A stretch of 64,000 nucleotides of DNA from a virus. The stretch spans positions 1 to 64,000 of the IMG/VR virus record IMGVR_UViG_3300041407_000075. The stretch is one strand, 5' to 3'. This document shows positions 1 to 7,754 of this stretch, one piece after another. Made by a program: the position numbers and the translations under genes. Each line of letters starts with the position of its first letter. Positions within the stretch are counted from its first letter, which is position 1. Below the pieces are notes generated by a model. It worked only from the letters and a program-made list of their open reading frames with translations. It was not told the DNA's origin and did no database searches.

Positions 1-417
1 GTCCACGAAATGGACCCATCGGTTGGCTTTAGCCGCCGTGATCTGAACGTCACTCCTATCACTCCAGCTATCCGTATGGGTACTGTAGTTTATCGTGCCA
101 AGTCTGCCGACCTCACTGCTGCTTGGACCGTACTCGCTTCTGCTGCTCCGCTGGTTCTGACCAATGAATTCGCTGTTGTTTACGGCGATCATTTCTCGTT
201 TAACCCTTCGTTCGTTCCTCGTGCAATCGCCGCTAACATGTATAACGCTGTTGGTTTTGTTGGTACTTCGGGTGCTCTGCAACTGAAAGAATACTACATC
301 AAACAAGTTGCTAAATCCACCGCTGTTACTGGTGGTGCTGACCTCACTGATGCTCAAGTTGAAACCCTGAAGGGTCTGCTTGAACAACAAGGCATCCAAG
401 TACTTAAAACAGTTTAA
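1..417 (+). CDS. Head decoration (capsid-stabilising) protein, 5'-truncated
   Basis: The reading frame is open from base 1, so the N-terminus lies outside the window; the first internal Met is at base 10. It stops 45 bases before the major capsid gene, the usual place of the lambda gpD-type decoration protein that binds the capsid surface and stabilises it. The visible 138 residues are Ala/Thr/Val-rich with no membrane segment. The call rests mainly on position and composition. A capsid maturation protease domain upstream cannot be excluded, because the start is missing. Confidence 0.6.
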   Translation, partial: VHEMDPSVGFSRRDLNVTPITPAIRMGTVVYRAKSADLTAAWTVLASAAPLVLTNEFAVVYGDHFSFNPSFVPRAIAANMYNAVGFVGTSGALQLKEYYIKQVAKSTAVTGGADLTDAQVETLKGLLEQQGIQVLKTV

Positions 418-462
418 GCGACTGTTTAAACAAACTCTATAAGCTAAGGAATCATAAATAAT

Positions 463-1530
463 ATGGCTATTGTACTAGATCGTCAGAACCTCGGTAAAGT
501 TGTTGACCGTACCGACTCGCTGATTGTAATCCCCAACACCGTTGGTATCACCAATGCACTGGGTCTGTTTGAAGATGTATACTCCACCCAGAAGACTATC
601 GAGATTACTCGTAGCACCCGTAAATCCCATCTGCTGGAAGATCGCAACTGGGATGAACGTAACCAGACTATCGCTGGTCGTGAACAAGACAGCCTGTTGC
701 TGAAAATCCCTCACTTCCCACTGGATGATGCAATCACCCCTAACGATGTCGATGGCATTGTACAGGCTGGTTCGCTGGCAGAGTTTGCTGAACTGGAAAC
801 TGTTGCTTCGGTTCGTGCTGACAAGATGATTGATGTTCGTGAAGCTCATGCACTGACCAAAGAAGCTGCTCGTATGCAGTTGATTACCACTGGTACTGTG
901 TATGCGCCTCGTGCCACTGTAGTTACCAACTTCTACACTGAATTTGGTGTTACTCGTATTGAGATTGTTACCGATCTGTCCTCGGCTACCGATCCTCGTG
1001 CAGACTTCAATGATGCTAAGAAAGCAACCCGTAACGCATTGCGTGATGGTCAAGCTGGTACTGTACGTTCGTTCGTTGTCCTGTGCTCCGATTCGTACTA
1101 CAACGCTGTTCAACAGAATGCTTATGTAACTGACGCATTCAAGTATGTTGACCAAGGCCAAGCTACCCGTATCCTGTTGGGTGCTGGTGGTGTTGATGTA
1201 CCAGGTCTGGATGCTCGCTTTGAAATGATGAGCGTATTTGGTATGACCTTTATCAATGCCGGCGCTGCTGGCTACGAGAATGCTGCTGGTACTTTCGTAC
1301 CGTTCATTCCAGAAGGTGATGCTTACATGATGCCTGTTGGTGTCCGTAACTTCCTCAAAACCTACTACGCTCCGGCTAACCGTTTTGGCAGCATCAACCG
1401 TCGTGCTCAGGGTAGCTATTTCTTCGAATACCTGAACGAGAAAGATGATCAGATCGAAATCATGACTGAGCAGAACTTCTTGAACGCTTGCTTGAATCCA
1501 GAAGCTATCGTGCGTCTGTCGTTGACCTAA
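463..1530 (+). CDS. Major capsid protein (lambda gpE family)
   Basis: 355 residues, the usual length for the phage major capsid protein E family with the HK97 fold. Family-like features include the early V-I-P-N-T segment, the E-I-T-R-S-T-R strand, a central region built around D-K-M, and a C-terminal N-R-F-G-S-I-N stretch. It forms the icosahedral shell. Codons are strongly biased, as expected for an abundant protein, and a hairpin just downstream (1546-1562) could limit read-through. A 228-residue frame on the opposite strand here is a shadow. The gene follows the decoration protein, as in lambda-type head modules. Confidence 0.9.
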   Translation: MAIVLDRQNLGKVVDRTDSLIVIPNTVGITNALGLFEDVYSTQKTIEITRSTRKSHLLEDRNWDERNQTIAGREQDSLLLKIPHFPLDDAITPNDVDGIVQAGSLAEFAELETVASVRADKMIDVREAHALTKEAARMQLITTGTVYAPRATVVTNFYTEFGVTRIEIVTDLSSATDPRADFNDAKKATRNALRDGQAGTVRSFVVLCSDSYYNAVQQNAYVTDAFKYVDQGQATRILLGAGGVDVPGLDARFEMMSVFGMTFINAGAAGYENAAGTFVPFIPEGDAYMMPVGVRNFLKTYYAPANRFGSINRRAQGSYFFEYLNEKDDQIEIMTEQNFLNACLNPEAIVRLSLT

Positions 1531-1545
1531 GAATCAAATGGAGAT

Positions 1546-1562
1546 GGGGACGTAGTGTCCCC
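1546..1562 (+). terminator. Hairpin after major capsid gene
   Basis: GGGGAC (1546-1551), a 5-base loop and GTCCCC (1557-1562) make a perfect 6-bp G+C stem, followed by TCCCCTTATT. The T-run is poor, so it may attenuate transcription or protect the capsid mRNA rather than fully terminate. Confidence 0.5.
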
Positions 1563-1588
1563 TCCCCTTATTGACGGAGTAAAAGAAT

Positions 1589-1816
1589 ATGGCTGTAACA
1601 ACTAAAAATGGTTGGATCTTTGGTATCCAAGAACTTGAAGCCAGCATTGCTTCCGGTGCTGCTGTTCCTGCTGCAACCACCACCGTTGCTGGTAAAGTAA
1701 AACAAATTACTTTCACTGCACAAGCTGCTGAATTTGCAAACCTTGCTGCTGCAACTGCTGCCTATAATGCATTGCTTACTAAATTGATTGCTGCCGGTAT
1801 TATGCCTGCTGCTTAA
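1589..1816 (+). CDS. Small head-fibre-like protein
   Basis: 75 residues starting at ATG 1589 with a GGAG site 10 bases upstream. The C-terminal half (ANLAAATAAYNALLTKL, ending GIMPAA) is an Ala/Leu helix like the tail of phage head-fibre proteins of the phi29 gp8.5 type (Phage_fiber_2). Position straight after the capsid gene suits a minor head-surface protein. A weak hairpin (AAGGG 1823-1827 with CCCTT 1836-1840) follows. The family call is moderate because the protein is short. Confidence 0.5.
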   Translation: MAVTTKNGWIFGIQELEASIASGAAVPAATTTVAGKVKQITFTAQAAEFANLAAATAAYNALLTKLIAAGIMPAA

Positions 1817-1898
1817 GTATATAAGGGTGTAAAAGCCCTTGTAGTTAAAAGATTTATATGATAAAATTTTAGATCAAATTAATTGAAGGAGATCTAAG

Positions 1899-2372
1899 AT
1901 GCATCATAATGCGAAGCACGGCAAATATAAAACAAAGACATATGCTTCCTATCGAGCAATGATTCAGAGGGTTACTGATGAAAATCATAAATCTTTTGAG
2001 CATAGCGGTGGTAGAGGTATCCAGATTTGTGATCGGTGGCTTGACCCAGCTAATGGAGTTCTTAACTTCTTTGAAGATATGGGCGAGCGTCCAGAAGGTA
2101 CAACACTAGACAGAATTGATGTCAATGGTGACTACTTTCTAGAAAATTGCAGGTGGACAACTTACTCTGAACAAAACTTTAACCAAACTCTAAAGTCCCA
2201 TAATACTTCAGGTAAGACTGGTGTAAGTTGGAATAAAGAAAAAGAGAAATGGGAAGTTTATATTTCAAAGAATAAGAAACTAATTAAACTTGGCTATTTT
2301 AACTCTTTGGAAGAAGCAATCAAAGTAAGACAGGAAGCCGAACTACAATACTATGGTTACATAAAGGAATAG
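1899..2372 (+). CDS. HNH homing endonuclease with AP2-like C-terminus
   Basis: 157 residues. The core G-G-R-G-I-Q-I-C-D-R-W, F-F-E-D-M-G and L-D-R-I-D-V-N-G-D-Y, then N-C-R-W, is the phage HNH-type homing endonuclease signature also present in the 27929-28624 gene. The C-terminal S-G-K-T-G-V-S-W to Y-F-N-S-L-E-E-A stretch resembles an AP2 DNA-binding domain. Such enzymes nick a conserved site in phages lacking the gene and so spread by recombination. It sits between head and connector genes with a strong GAAGGAG site, in an AT-rich leader unlike its neighbours, consistent with insertion. Confidence 0.85.
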   Translation: MHHNAKHGKYKTKTYASYRAMIQRVTDENHKSFEHSGGRGIQICDRWLDPANGVLNFFEDMGERPEGTTLDRIDVNGDYFLENCRWTTYSEQNFNQTLKSHNTSGKTGVSWNKEKEKWEVYISKNKKLIKLGYFNSLEEAIKVRQEAELQYYGYIKE

Positions 2373-2374
2373 TT

Positions 2375-2827
2375 ATGGCATTAACTCCTGTCGAGCAGGT
2401 TAATCTACTTATAGGGAACACTTTGGGTAATCCATTTTACCCGATATTCTCTACGGAAGAAATACAGCAATTCTTAGATTTAAATAATCAAAATGTATAT
2501 CAAGCAGCAAGGATGGCTGCTATTAGCGCATCATTTACTATCTCAGGGTATAACACGAGGGAGCAAACGGGAGACATTCTCGTATGGAACGACTACGCTA
2601 AGAACTACTTAGCTGCTCTTGGTAACTTCATTAATAATCCAACTGTATTGATCCCTATGGGACTAATGCCTTGGTCTGCTAATACTTGTGCAAATAGCAA
2701 ACTTATGAACATTGAAGTTTGTGATGGTGATGCATGTAAAGAAGCTGCTTGTTGTGAGACAGGTTGTGGATGTGATAGTTGTCACGCTGCTGGTGTAGCC
2801 GGTTGCGGCGATACATTTGTTTATTAA
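2375..2827 (+). CDS. Head-tail connector/adaptor protein with Cys-rich tail
   Basis: 150 residues. The N-terminal ~105 residues (T-P-V-E-Q-V start, F-S-T-E-E-I-Q-Q-F, W-N-D-Y-A-K-N-Y-L) look like the helical adaptor that docks under the portal, which fits its place before the closure and terminator genes. The last ~45 residues hold nine cysteines in CxxxC, CC and CxC spacings, unusual in such adaptors. The gene begins 3 bases after the HNH stop; the endonuclease may have inserted just before it. Function is inferred from position and general sequence type. Confidence 0.55.
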   Translation: MALTPVEQVNLLIGNTLGNPFYPIFSTEEIQQFLDLNNQNVYQAARMAAISASFTISGYNTREQTGDILVWNDYAKNYLAALGNFINNPTVLIPMGLMPWSANTCANSKLMNIEVCDGDACKEAACCETGCGCDSCHAAGVAGCGDTFVY

Positions 2828-2836
2828 GGAGTTGAA

Positions 2837-3205
2837 ATGTTAAAACCTCAATTCCTTTTAACGCATAAGATTCCACTCACTATTTATCGCAGGTCTTTAG
2901 GGAGCTATGTTGAAGGTGAATGGATTGAAGGGTCTACCGTAGAAGTTTCAGTTCAAGTGAATATCCAACCCCTTAAAGGTTATGAGATTCTTCAACTTCC
3001 TGAATCTGAACGTACTCGTGTTTGGTGGAAAGTCTATTCTGCTGATGTGCTTCGGACAGCTAAGGAGGGCTCTCATGATGCGGATGAATTTCTGTGGAAG
3101 GGTGATCGTTACAAGGTCATGAAACTGGATGATTGGTCAGTTGGAATGTCGATCCTTGAACACACGAAGGCTTACTGCACACGCATAGAATTAACTCCAA
3201 ATTAA
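2837..3205 (+). CDS. Head closure (stopper) protein
   Basis: 122 residues, start at ATG 2837 with AAGGAG. Size, beta-rich composition (Y-V-E-G-E-W, V-Q-V-N-I-Q-P, D-E-F-L-W-K-G-D-R-Y-K-V) and order between adaptor and tail-completion genes match head closure proteins of the SPP1 gp16/Hc1 type, which plug the portal channel after packaging. No catalytic motif. Recognition is by type and order rather than a unique motif. Confidence 0.55.
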   Translation: MLKPQFLLTHKIPLTIYRRSLGSYVEGEWIEGSTVEVSVQVNIQPLKGYEILQLPESERTRVWWKVYSADVLRTAKEGSHDADEFLWKGDRYKVMKLDDWSVGMSILEHTKAYCTRIELTPN

Positions 3206-3217
3206 AGGATGTGAAGA

Positions 3218-3700
3218 ATGTCTTTTAAATTGAAAGTTGATAAGTCTGGTTGGAACAAAATGAAGAAGGAACTTCTTAAAGGATCTAGTCTAGAAGTTCA
3301 AGTTGGTATTGTTGAACCTACTTACTATGGAAGTGATAACGACAACCTCTCTGTTGCTCAAGTCTGGCAATGGCAAGAGGAAGGTGTTCCAGCTCAGAAT
3401 ATCCCGACACGTCCAGCCATCAGAGTTGGATTTATGGCTCTGATTAAAAAAGGACTGTACGACTCGTATTTTGTTGAGAGTATTCAGCGAATTGCCGAAG
3501 GAAAAAGCACCTTCAAACAAGAGTACACAAGGATTGGTGCCATGGCTAAGGGTGACTTGAAAGAAGCTGTTGAGATGTGGGATTCCCCGCGAAACAGCCC
3601 ATATACGGTTGACCTTAAAGGGTTTGACAACCCACTGATTGATAGCGGACTTCTTTATGAGTCTATAGATTTTAAAGTAGATAAGAAAGGGGTTAACTGA
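3218..3700 (+). CDS. Tail completion protein (HK97 gp10-like neck protein)
   Basis: 160 residues. The pattern I-P-T-R-P-A-I-R near residue 66 and the C-terminal N-P-L-I-D-S-G-L-L-Y-E-S-I are hallmarks of the neck/tail-completion family that joins the finished tail to the head. Its TGA overlaps the start of the next gene (TGATG), implying coupled translation. Confidence 0.65.
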   Translation: MSFKLKVDKSGWNKMKKELLKGSSLEVQVGIVEPTYYGSDNDNLSVAQVWQWQEEGVPAQNIPTRPAIRVGFMALIKKGLYDSYFVESIQRIAEGKSTFKQEYTRIGAMAKGDLKEAVEMWDSPRNSPYTVDLKGFDNPLIDSGLLYESIDFKVDKKGVN

Positions 3701-4239
3701 TGTCAGTTTATAGTGATGTCCGAGCGAGTATCCGTAAAGGTGCTCTAGCAGCTCTTTCAGAATTTACAAACCCACAAGTGATTTTCAGTCACGGAAATGG
3801 CGCAGAACCTGCTGAGAGTTATGTTGTTGTAAATATCCTTAATGTTGAACAACAAGGTCACCATAATACTTCCACCTTAGCCAACGCTAATGAAACATTG
3901 ACGTTTCAAGTAGCTTATGAAGTGATGGTTCAGTTTAGTTTTGTAGGTAGCCTAAGTGGGGATATGTCCCAAAGCTTCACACAGAATATTAATAACAACC
4001 CACTGACTCGTTTAGAGTTACAAAGAAATAAACTAGGGTTGATGAGGAAAAGCCAGATTCGTAGGGCACCTCAGAAAAGAGATACCAAATGGGTTGAGTA
4101 TCATAATCTTGATGTAACATTTAACTACATCGTTATTACTGACCAACTTGTTGACGTTGTTGAAGGCGTAGTCATTGCTGATGAGGCTTCAGAGATTCCA
4201 GTAATTATAAAAATTCCAGAAAGTATCATTTATCCGTAG
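3700..4239 (+). CDS. Tail terminator protein
   Basis: 179 residues. The N-terminus with S-D-V-R-A-S-I-R, a central Q-V-A-Y-E-V-M-V-Q strand and a later V-E-Y-H-N-L-D-V-T-F-N-Y-I strand resemble phage neck terminator proteins (gp12-like family) that cap the tail tube and stop its growth. It lies directly before the sheath, the normal place in myovirus modules. Confidence 0.65.
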   Translation: MSVYSDVRASIRKGALAALSEFTNPQVIFSHGNGAEPAESYVVVNILNVEQQGHHNTSTLANANETLTFQVAYEVMVQFSFVGSLSGDMSQSFTQNINNNPLTRLELQRNKLGLMRKSQIRRAPQKRDTKWVEYHNLDVTFNYIVITDQLVDVVEGVVIADEASEIPVIIKIPESIIYP

Positions 4240-4271
4240 CAAAGGCTACATAACAAAGGATCACAATACCT

Positions 4272-5555
4272 ATGTCCGATTTGGATGATGTAGTTTCGGT
4301 TGTTATTACCGACCAGACCACTGCTATTGCTACGGCTAGCTTCGCAATTCCCCTTATCCTTGCTACGTTTACTAATTTTGCTGAACGTGCCCGTACCTAC
4401 CTGAATATCACTGAAGTTGGGGGTGATTTCGCTACTACTAGTAATGTTTACATTATGGCTAGCAAGGCTTTTGGCCAAGATTCTGTAATTGGTGCCCCAC
4501 CACCATCCATCGTTGTTGGGCGTCGTCAAGTTGATAGTGTAGTATTTACCCCCACCGTTGCTGATAGCACTGCTTACACTGTTACTCTGAATGATGTGGC
4601 TTACACTTTCACCTCTGGTGTTGGTGCTACAGCCACGACTATTGTAACTGGTCTGAAAGCTGCCATTGGTACACCAACCGGTATTACGGTTGGTGGTACA
4701 ACTACCCTGACTCTGGCAGCTACTGTACCCGGTACAGCTTGGAGTGTTCTGACCTCGGTAAACCTTGTTGGTGTAAACACAGCCACTGAAACTTGGCCTG
4801 CTGCTCTTCTTGCCGTTGATGCTGATAATGACATCTGGTATGAACTGACTGCTGAAACTCAAGTAGTTGCTGAACAAGAAGCTCTGTCCGATACCATTCA
4901 AGCAATGGATAAGATCTACGGTCTGTCCTCTGCTGACGTTGTTGCACCTACTACTGGCATCACAGATATTGGCTACAAACTTAATGCTAAATCTGCTGGT
5001 CGTACCTTTGGTGTATGGTCTGCAACTGCTGCAACTGAATTCCCTGAGCTTGCTTGGTCTGGTAGTCAGTTGGCTGTAACTCCGGGCTCTAACGACTGGG
5101 ACTTTAAGCGTGCTGTAGGCGTTACTCGTAGCATCCTTAGCTCGACACAGATTGTCAACTTGCGTGCTAAATCGTGGAACTTCTTCCGCCGTAAGGGGGG
5201 TGTTGATGTCTTCCAAGACGGTAACATGTTTGATGCAAAACCGATAGACATCCAAATTTCTAAGGACTGGTTGAAAGCCCGTCTTCAGGAAGGCATCTAT
5301 TTCCGGATCATCAACAGCCTTAAAATTCCAATGACCGACCCCGGCCTTTTGATTGTAGAGAATGAAATTCGCTCTGTACTCTCCTTAGCTGAAAGCAACG
5401 GTATGATTGATTCTGGATGGACCGTGCAAACGCCCCCAGTATTGTCGATCCCTGCAACTCTTCGTGCGCAACGCGCTGCTGGTGTATTTGTTATCCGTGC
5501 TCGTCTGCAAGGTGCAATTCGCAGCGTTGCAATCCAATTTTACCTCAGCGTATAA
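4272..5555 (+). CDS. Contractile tail sheath protein (DUF3383 type)
   Basis: 427 residues. The N-terminus (V-V-I-T-D-Q-T-T) and C-terminus (V-I-R-A-R-L-Q-G-A-I-R-S-V-A-I-Q) match the DUF3383 family, which forms the contractile sheath in this phage type. Strand swapping between subunits through both termini is the known sheath architecture. An inserted beta domain at residues ~89-175 (F-T-P-T-V-A-D-S-T, V-G-A-T-A-T, T-T-L-T-L) recurs in the baseplate J protein at 12973. Codons are strongly biased, as expected for an abundant protein. The 341-residue opposite frame is a shadow. Confidence 0.85.
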   Translation: MSDLDDVVSVVITDQTTAIATASFAIPLILATFTNFAERARTYLNITEVGGDFATTSNVYIMASKAFGQDSVIGAPPPSIVVGRRQVDSVVFTPTVADSTAYTVTLNDVAYTFTSGVGATATTIVTGLKAAIGTPTGITVGGTTTLTLAATVPGTAWSVLTSVNLVGVNTATETWPAALLAVDADNDIWYELTAETQVVAEQEALSDTIQAMDKIYGLSSADVVAPTTGITDIGYKLNAKSAGRTFGVWSATAATEFPELAWSGSQLAVTPGSNDWDFKRAVGVTRSILSSTQIVNLRAKSWNFFRRKGGVDVFQDGNMFDAKPIDIQISKDWLKARLQEGIYFRIINSLKIPMTDPGLLIVENEIRSVLSLAESNGMIDSGWTVQTPPVLSIPATLRAQRAAGVFVIRARLQGAIRSVAIQFYLSV

Positions 5556-5571
5556 TCCGGGAGATTATTAA

Positions 5572-6105
5572 ATGGCTTCTAATTTTATTGGCAACTATTC
5601 CCCGGATGATTTTACAATTGTAATTTCGAAAGGTGACTTCGTTCACACTGTTTCTGGTTTTGCTGACGGTACTTTCGTTTCAATGAATCGTTTGGTTCCG
5701 AGTTCCACGCCATATCAGGGTGTAGGTAAGTCGAACTCCTTTGGTCGTGTGAAGCGTAGCGTAACTGGTATGACTGTTGATGTTACTTTGCATCAATATT
5801 CTCCATCTAACACTGTGTTGCAACAACTGCAAATTGCAGATGCTAATACTCCAGACAATACTTGGGTGTTTTCTGTAACCATTAAAGATTTGAGTGGGCA
5901 AACTGTAGCGTCGTCTAACAGTGCAATCATTGCTGCCCCACCAACTGTAGAGTTTAGTTCTGAAACTTCTACTCGCGCTTGGCAAGTGTATCTCTTCGGT
6001 AGTGACTTGTTTGTTGGCGGTAATATGCCACTAAGTCCTTCTGAAGTAGCCGCTGTTGAGGCTGCTGGTGGTGAAGTTGATAGTCGCTGGCGCTTGAATC
6101 CTTAA
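5572..6105 (+). CDS. Tail tube protein, first of three paralogues
   Basis: 177 residues directly after the sheath, so the most likely major tail tube subunit (DUF3277 type). Diagnostic pattern: Y-S-P-D-D near the N-terminus, K-D-L-S-G in the middle, then S-S-N-S-A-I and R-A-W-Q-V-Y-L-F. It would polymerise into the inner tube inside the sheath. The two genes downstream share the same pattern. Confidence 0.75.
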   Translation: MASNFIGNYSPDDFTIVISKGDFVHTVSGFADGTFVSMNRLVPSSTPYQGVGKSNSFGRVKRSVTGMTVDVTLHQYSPSNTVLQQLQIADANTPDNTWVFSVTIKDLSGQTVASSNSAIIAAPPTVEFSSETSTRAWQVYLFGSDLFVGGNMPLSPSEVAAVEAAGGEVDSRWRLNP

Positions 6106-6111
6106 TTGGTA

Positions 6112-6144
6112 TTAGGGGAAAGGGATAAACCAATCCCCTATAAT
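6112..6144 (+). other. Hairpin between tube paralogues
   Basis: TAGGGGA in the 5' arm can pair with TCCCCTA around 6134-6140, enclosing about 15 bases, in the only sizeable gap (52 bases) between tube-like genes. No T-run follows, only TAATTTAAGGAG, the ribosome site of the next gene. It may stabilise the upstream tube mRNA or set relative expression. Confidence 0.35.
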
Positions 6145-6157
6145 TTAAGGAGATAAT

Positions 6158-6655
6158 ATGGCACTCGCTAACTATTCACCAGACTCAGTAAATTGTCTAG
6201 CCTTTGGTATCCCACTAAACGGTTTTGCAGATGGAACATTTATCACAGTAACTAAAGATAAAGTTCCATACGGTTCTACAGAAACAGCAGATGGCTCTAT
6301 TTCCAGACTTTATACAAACAGTCAGACATACACCATCTCGTTGACGTTTCACCGTGGCTCTACATCTAATGATATTCTTACTAAGCTGTGGCAGCTAGAT
6401 GAGTTTACGCAGATGGGTAAATTCCCCTTGTTTGTAAAAGATTTATCTGGCACAGACCTTTTCTTTTCAACTAACACTTGGATTGAAGGTATCCCTAGCA
6501 TGGTTCAGAGCACTAACTTTGACACACGTACTTGGATTCTTCGTTCCTCACAAGCAGTTATCAATGTTGGTAGCAACCAAGATGCTAGTGGTATTCTGCA
6601 AGATTTGATTAATTTGGCGTCTGGTGCAGCTTCAATTGCAGAAGGAGTGTTGTAA
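6158..6655 (+). CDS. Tail tube-like protein, second paralogue
   Basis: 165 residues sharing with both neighbours the order Y-S-P-D, S-N-D-I-L, V-K-D-L-S-G, S-T-N-T and T-R-T-W. It probably forms a specialised ring, either tube initiator or hub-proximal ring, rather than the bulk tube; that role is inferred. A helical, Gly/Ala-rich C-terminal extension (S-G-A-A-S-I-A-E-G) is absent from the first paralogue. Its TAA overlaps the next ATG. Confidence 0.6.
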   Translation: MALANYSPDSVNCLAFGIPLNGFADGTFITVTKDKVPYGSTETADGSISRLYTNSQTYTISLTFHRGSTSNDILTKLWQLDEFTQMGKFPLFVKDLSGTDLFFSTNTWIEGIPSMVQSTNFDTRTWILRSSQAVINVGSNQDASGILQDLINLASGAASIAEGVL

Positions 6656-7149
6656 TGGCTAACTCCTTTACTGTGAATACATACAGCCCCAAGGACGTAA
6701 TATTAACTGTTGGTGGTTATCAACTAACTGGTTGGCAGAGTATCAATATTAGTAGGACAGTAAAGGGGTTTACTCCTATTCGCGGCATCCGTGGCAAGAA
6801 CACACGAGTTCCGAACGTAGACACTTCAGCTACAATTACCATCTCCCTTCTTCAGACATCTCAAGGTAACGATGTACTTTCGTATATCCATGAACTTGAT
6901 TTAAATGAAGGCACTGGACGAATTGCTTTGATGTTGAAAGATAACTCTGGGCGTAGTGTGTTTTCCTCTAATGAGGCATATATCACTGGGTATCCAACAG
7001 CAACGTTCTCAGGCCAGTTTGAATACCGTAATTGGGAGTTCTTCTTGCAGTCTACGAACGCTTATGTTGTGTCAGGTAATGCTAAACCTGCAACAGACCT
7101 ATTTGACAGGGCACTTAGTGAAGCTGGTAACTTCTTTGATAATCTTTAA
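6655..7149 (+). CDS. Tail tube-like protein, third paralogue
   Basis: 164 residues. Shares Y-S-P-K-D-V, Q-G-N-D-V-L, L-K-D-N-S-G, F-S-S-N-E and Y-R-N-W-E-F-F-L with the two upstream genes. It starts inside the stop codon of the second copy (TAATG). Likely a tube-initiation or tape-measure-proximal ring protein. Which of the three copies forms the bulk tube cannot be settled from sequence alone. Confidence 0.6.
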   Translation: MANSFTVNTYSPKDVILTVGGYQLTGWQSINISRTVKGFTPIRGIRGKNTRVPNVDTSATITISLLQTSQGNDVLSYIHELDLNEGTGRIALMLKDNSGRSVFSSNEAYITGYPTATFSGQFEYRNWEFFLQSTNAYVVSGNAKPATDLFDRALSEAGNFFDNL

Positions 7150-7171
7150 TTAATATTCTGAGATAAAATAA

Positions 7172-7492
7172 ATGGCAGCTCCAAAATTTGAAGTACTTGA
7201 ACAAACAACTATTACAGTTGACGATATTGAATACCTTGTAACGGCAATGCCTGCAACTAAAGGTTTGATGTTTATTGAAAAGCATCAGGCAGCTATTGAT
7301 GAAGGTAAGGCCGATCTTAGTCAGATGAAACAAATCATTTGTAACTATGTTTCCAAAGAGAACATGCAGATCACTGAAAAGTCTTTTGACGTATCTTTTG
7401 CTCGTCGTTATGCACACCTCAACAAGCTCTATAAAGAGGTGCTGAATTTTAACTTCGAAGAGCTTTTTCAGGCACCCGATTCAGAAGAGTAA
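7172..7492 (+). CDS. Tail assembly chaperone, short form
   Basis: 106 residues, small and acidic, between tube and tape measure genes: the standard site of the lambda gpG-like chaperone that coats the tape measure during tail assembly. The next frame continues it after an apparent -1 shift near CTTTTTC (7463-7469), giving a longer gpGT-like product. Both forms are normally needed in a fixed ratio. Confidence 0.7.
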   Translation: MAAPKFEVLEQTTITVDDIEYLVTAMPATKGLMFIEKHQAAIDEGKADLSQMKQIICNYVSKENMQITEKSFDVSFARRYAHLNKLYKEVLNFNFEELFQAPDSEE

Positions 7493-7740
7493 CTGAAAAG
7501 TCTGAGTCGGGAAGATTGGCTACACAACTAGAAAAAGAAATTGATAAGACATTCTCTCAGCACTGGAGCATCTACAGGATTGCCATGCACGAGAAAGGTG
7601 GTCTTGAGTTAGCTGCTGAGATGGAATGGAAGTATTCTACAAGGCAAATGCTACGTCTTTTAGAATTATTAGATGTGTACGATGCTTTAAATAAGCAAGC
7701 ATTCGATAAAGCTAAAGCTGATAAAAATAAACCGAAATGA
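7453..7740 (+). CDS. Tail assembly chaperone extension reached by -1 frameshift
   Basis: This frame is open from 7453 to the TGA at 7738-7740 and overlaps the end of the short chaperone in the -1 frame. Its only initiator is a TTG at 7516 with a weak ribosome site, which favours entry by frameshifting over independent initiation. The likely slip site is CTTTTTC at 7463-7469: the P-site UUU can re-pair one base back. The C-terminal part is helical (R-Q-M-L-R-L-L-E-L-L-D), as in T-domains that recruit tail tube protein. Confidence 0.6.
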   Translation, partial: LRRAFSGTRFRRVTEKSESGRLATQLEKEIDKTFSQHWSIYRIAMHEKGGLELAAEMEWKYSTRQMLRLLELLDVYDALNKQAFDKAKADKNKPK

Positions 7741-7754
7741 CGGGGTAATAAACA

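Noticed and set aside
475-1161. 228-codon open frame on the - strand across the capsid gene
   Set aside because: It mirrors the biased codons of the capsid gene, has no ribosome site and no known features; a shadow frame.
4230-5255. 341-codon open frame on the - strand across the sheath gene
   Set aside because: Shadow of the strongly codon-biased sheath gene; composition (Ser/Cys/Asn-rich) is typical of antisense frames.
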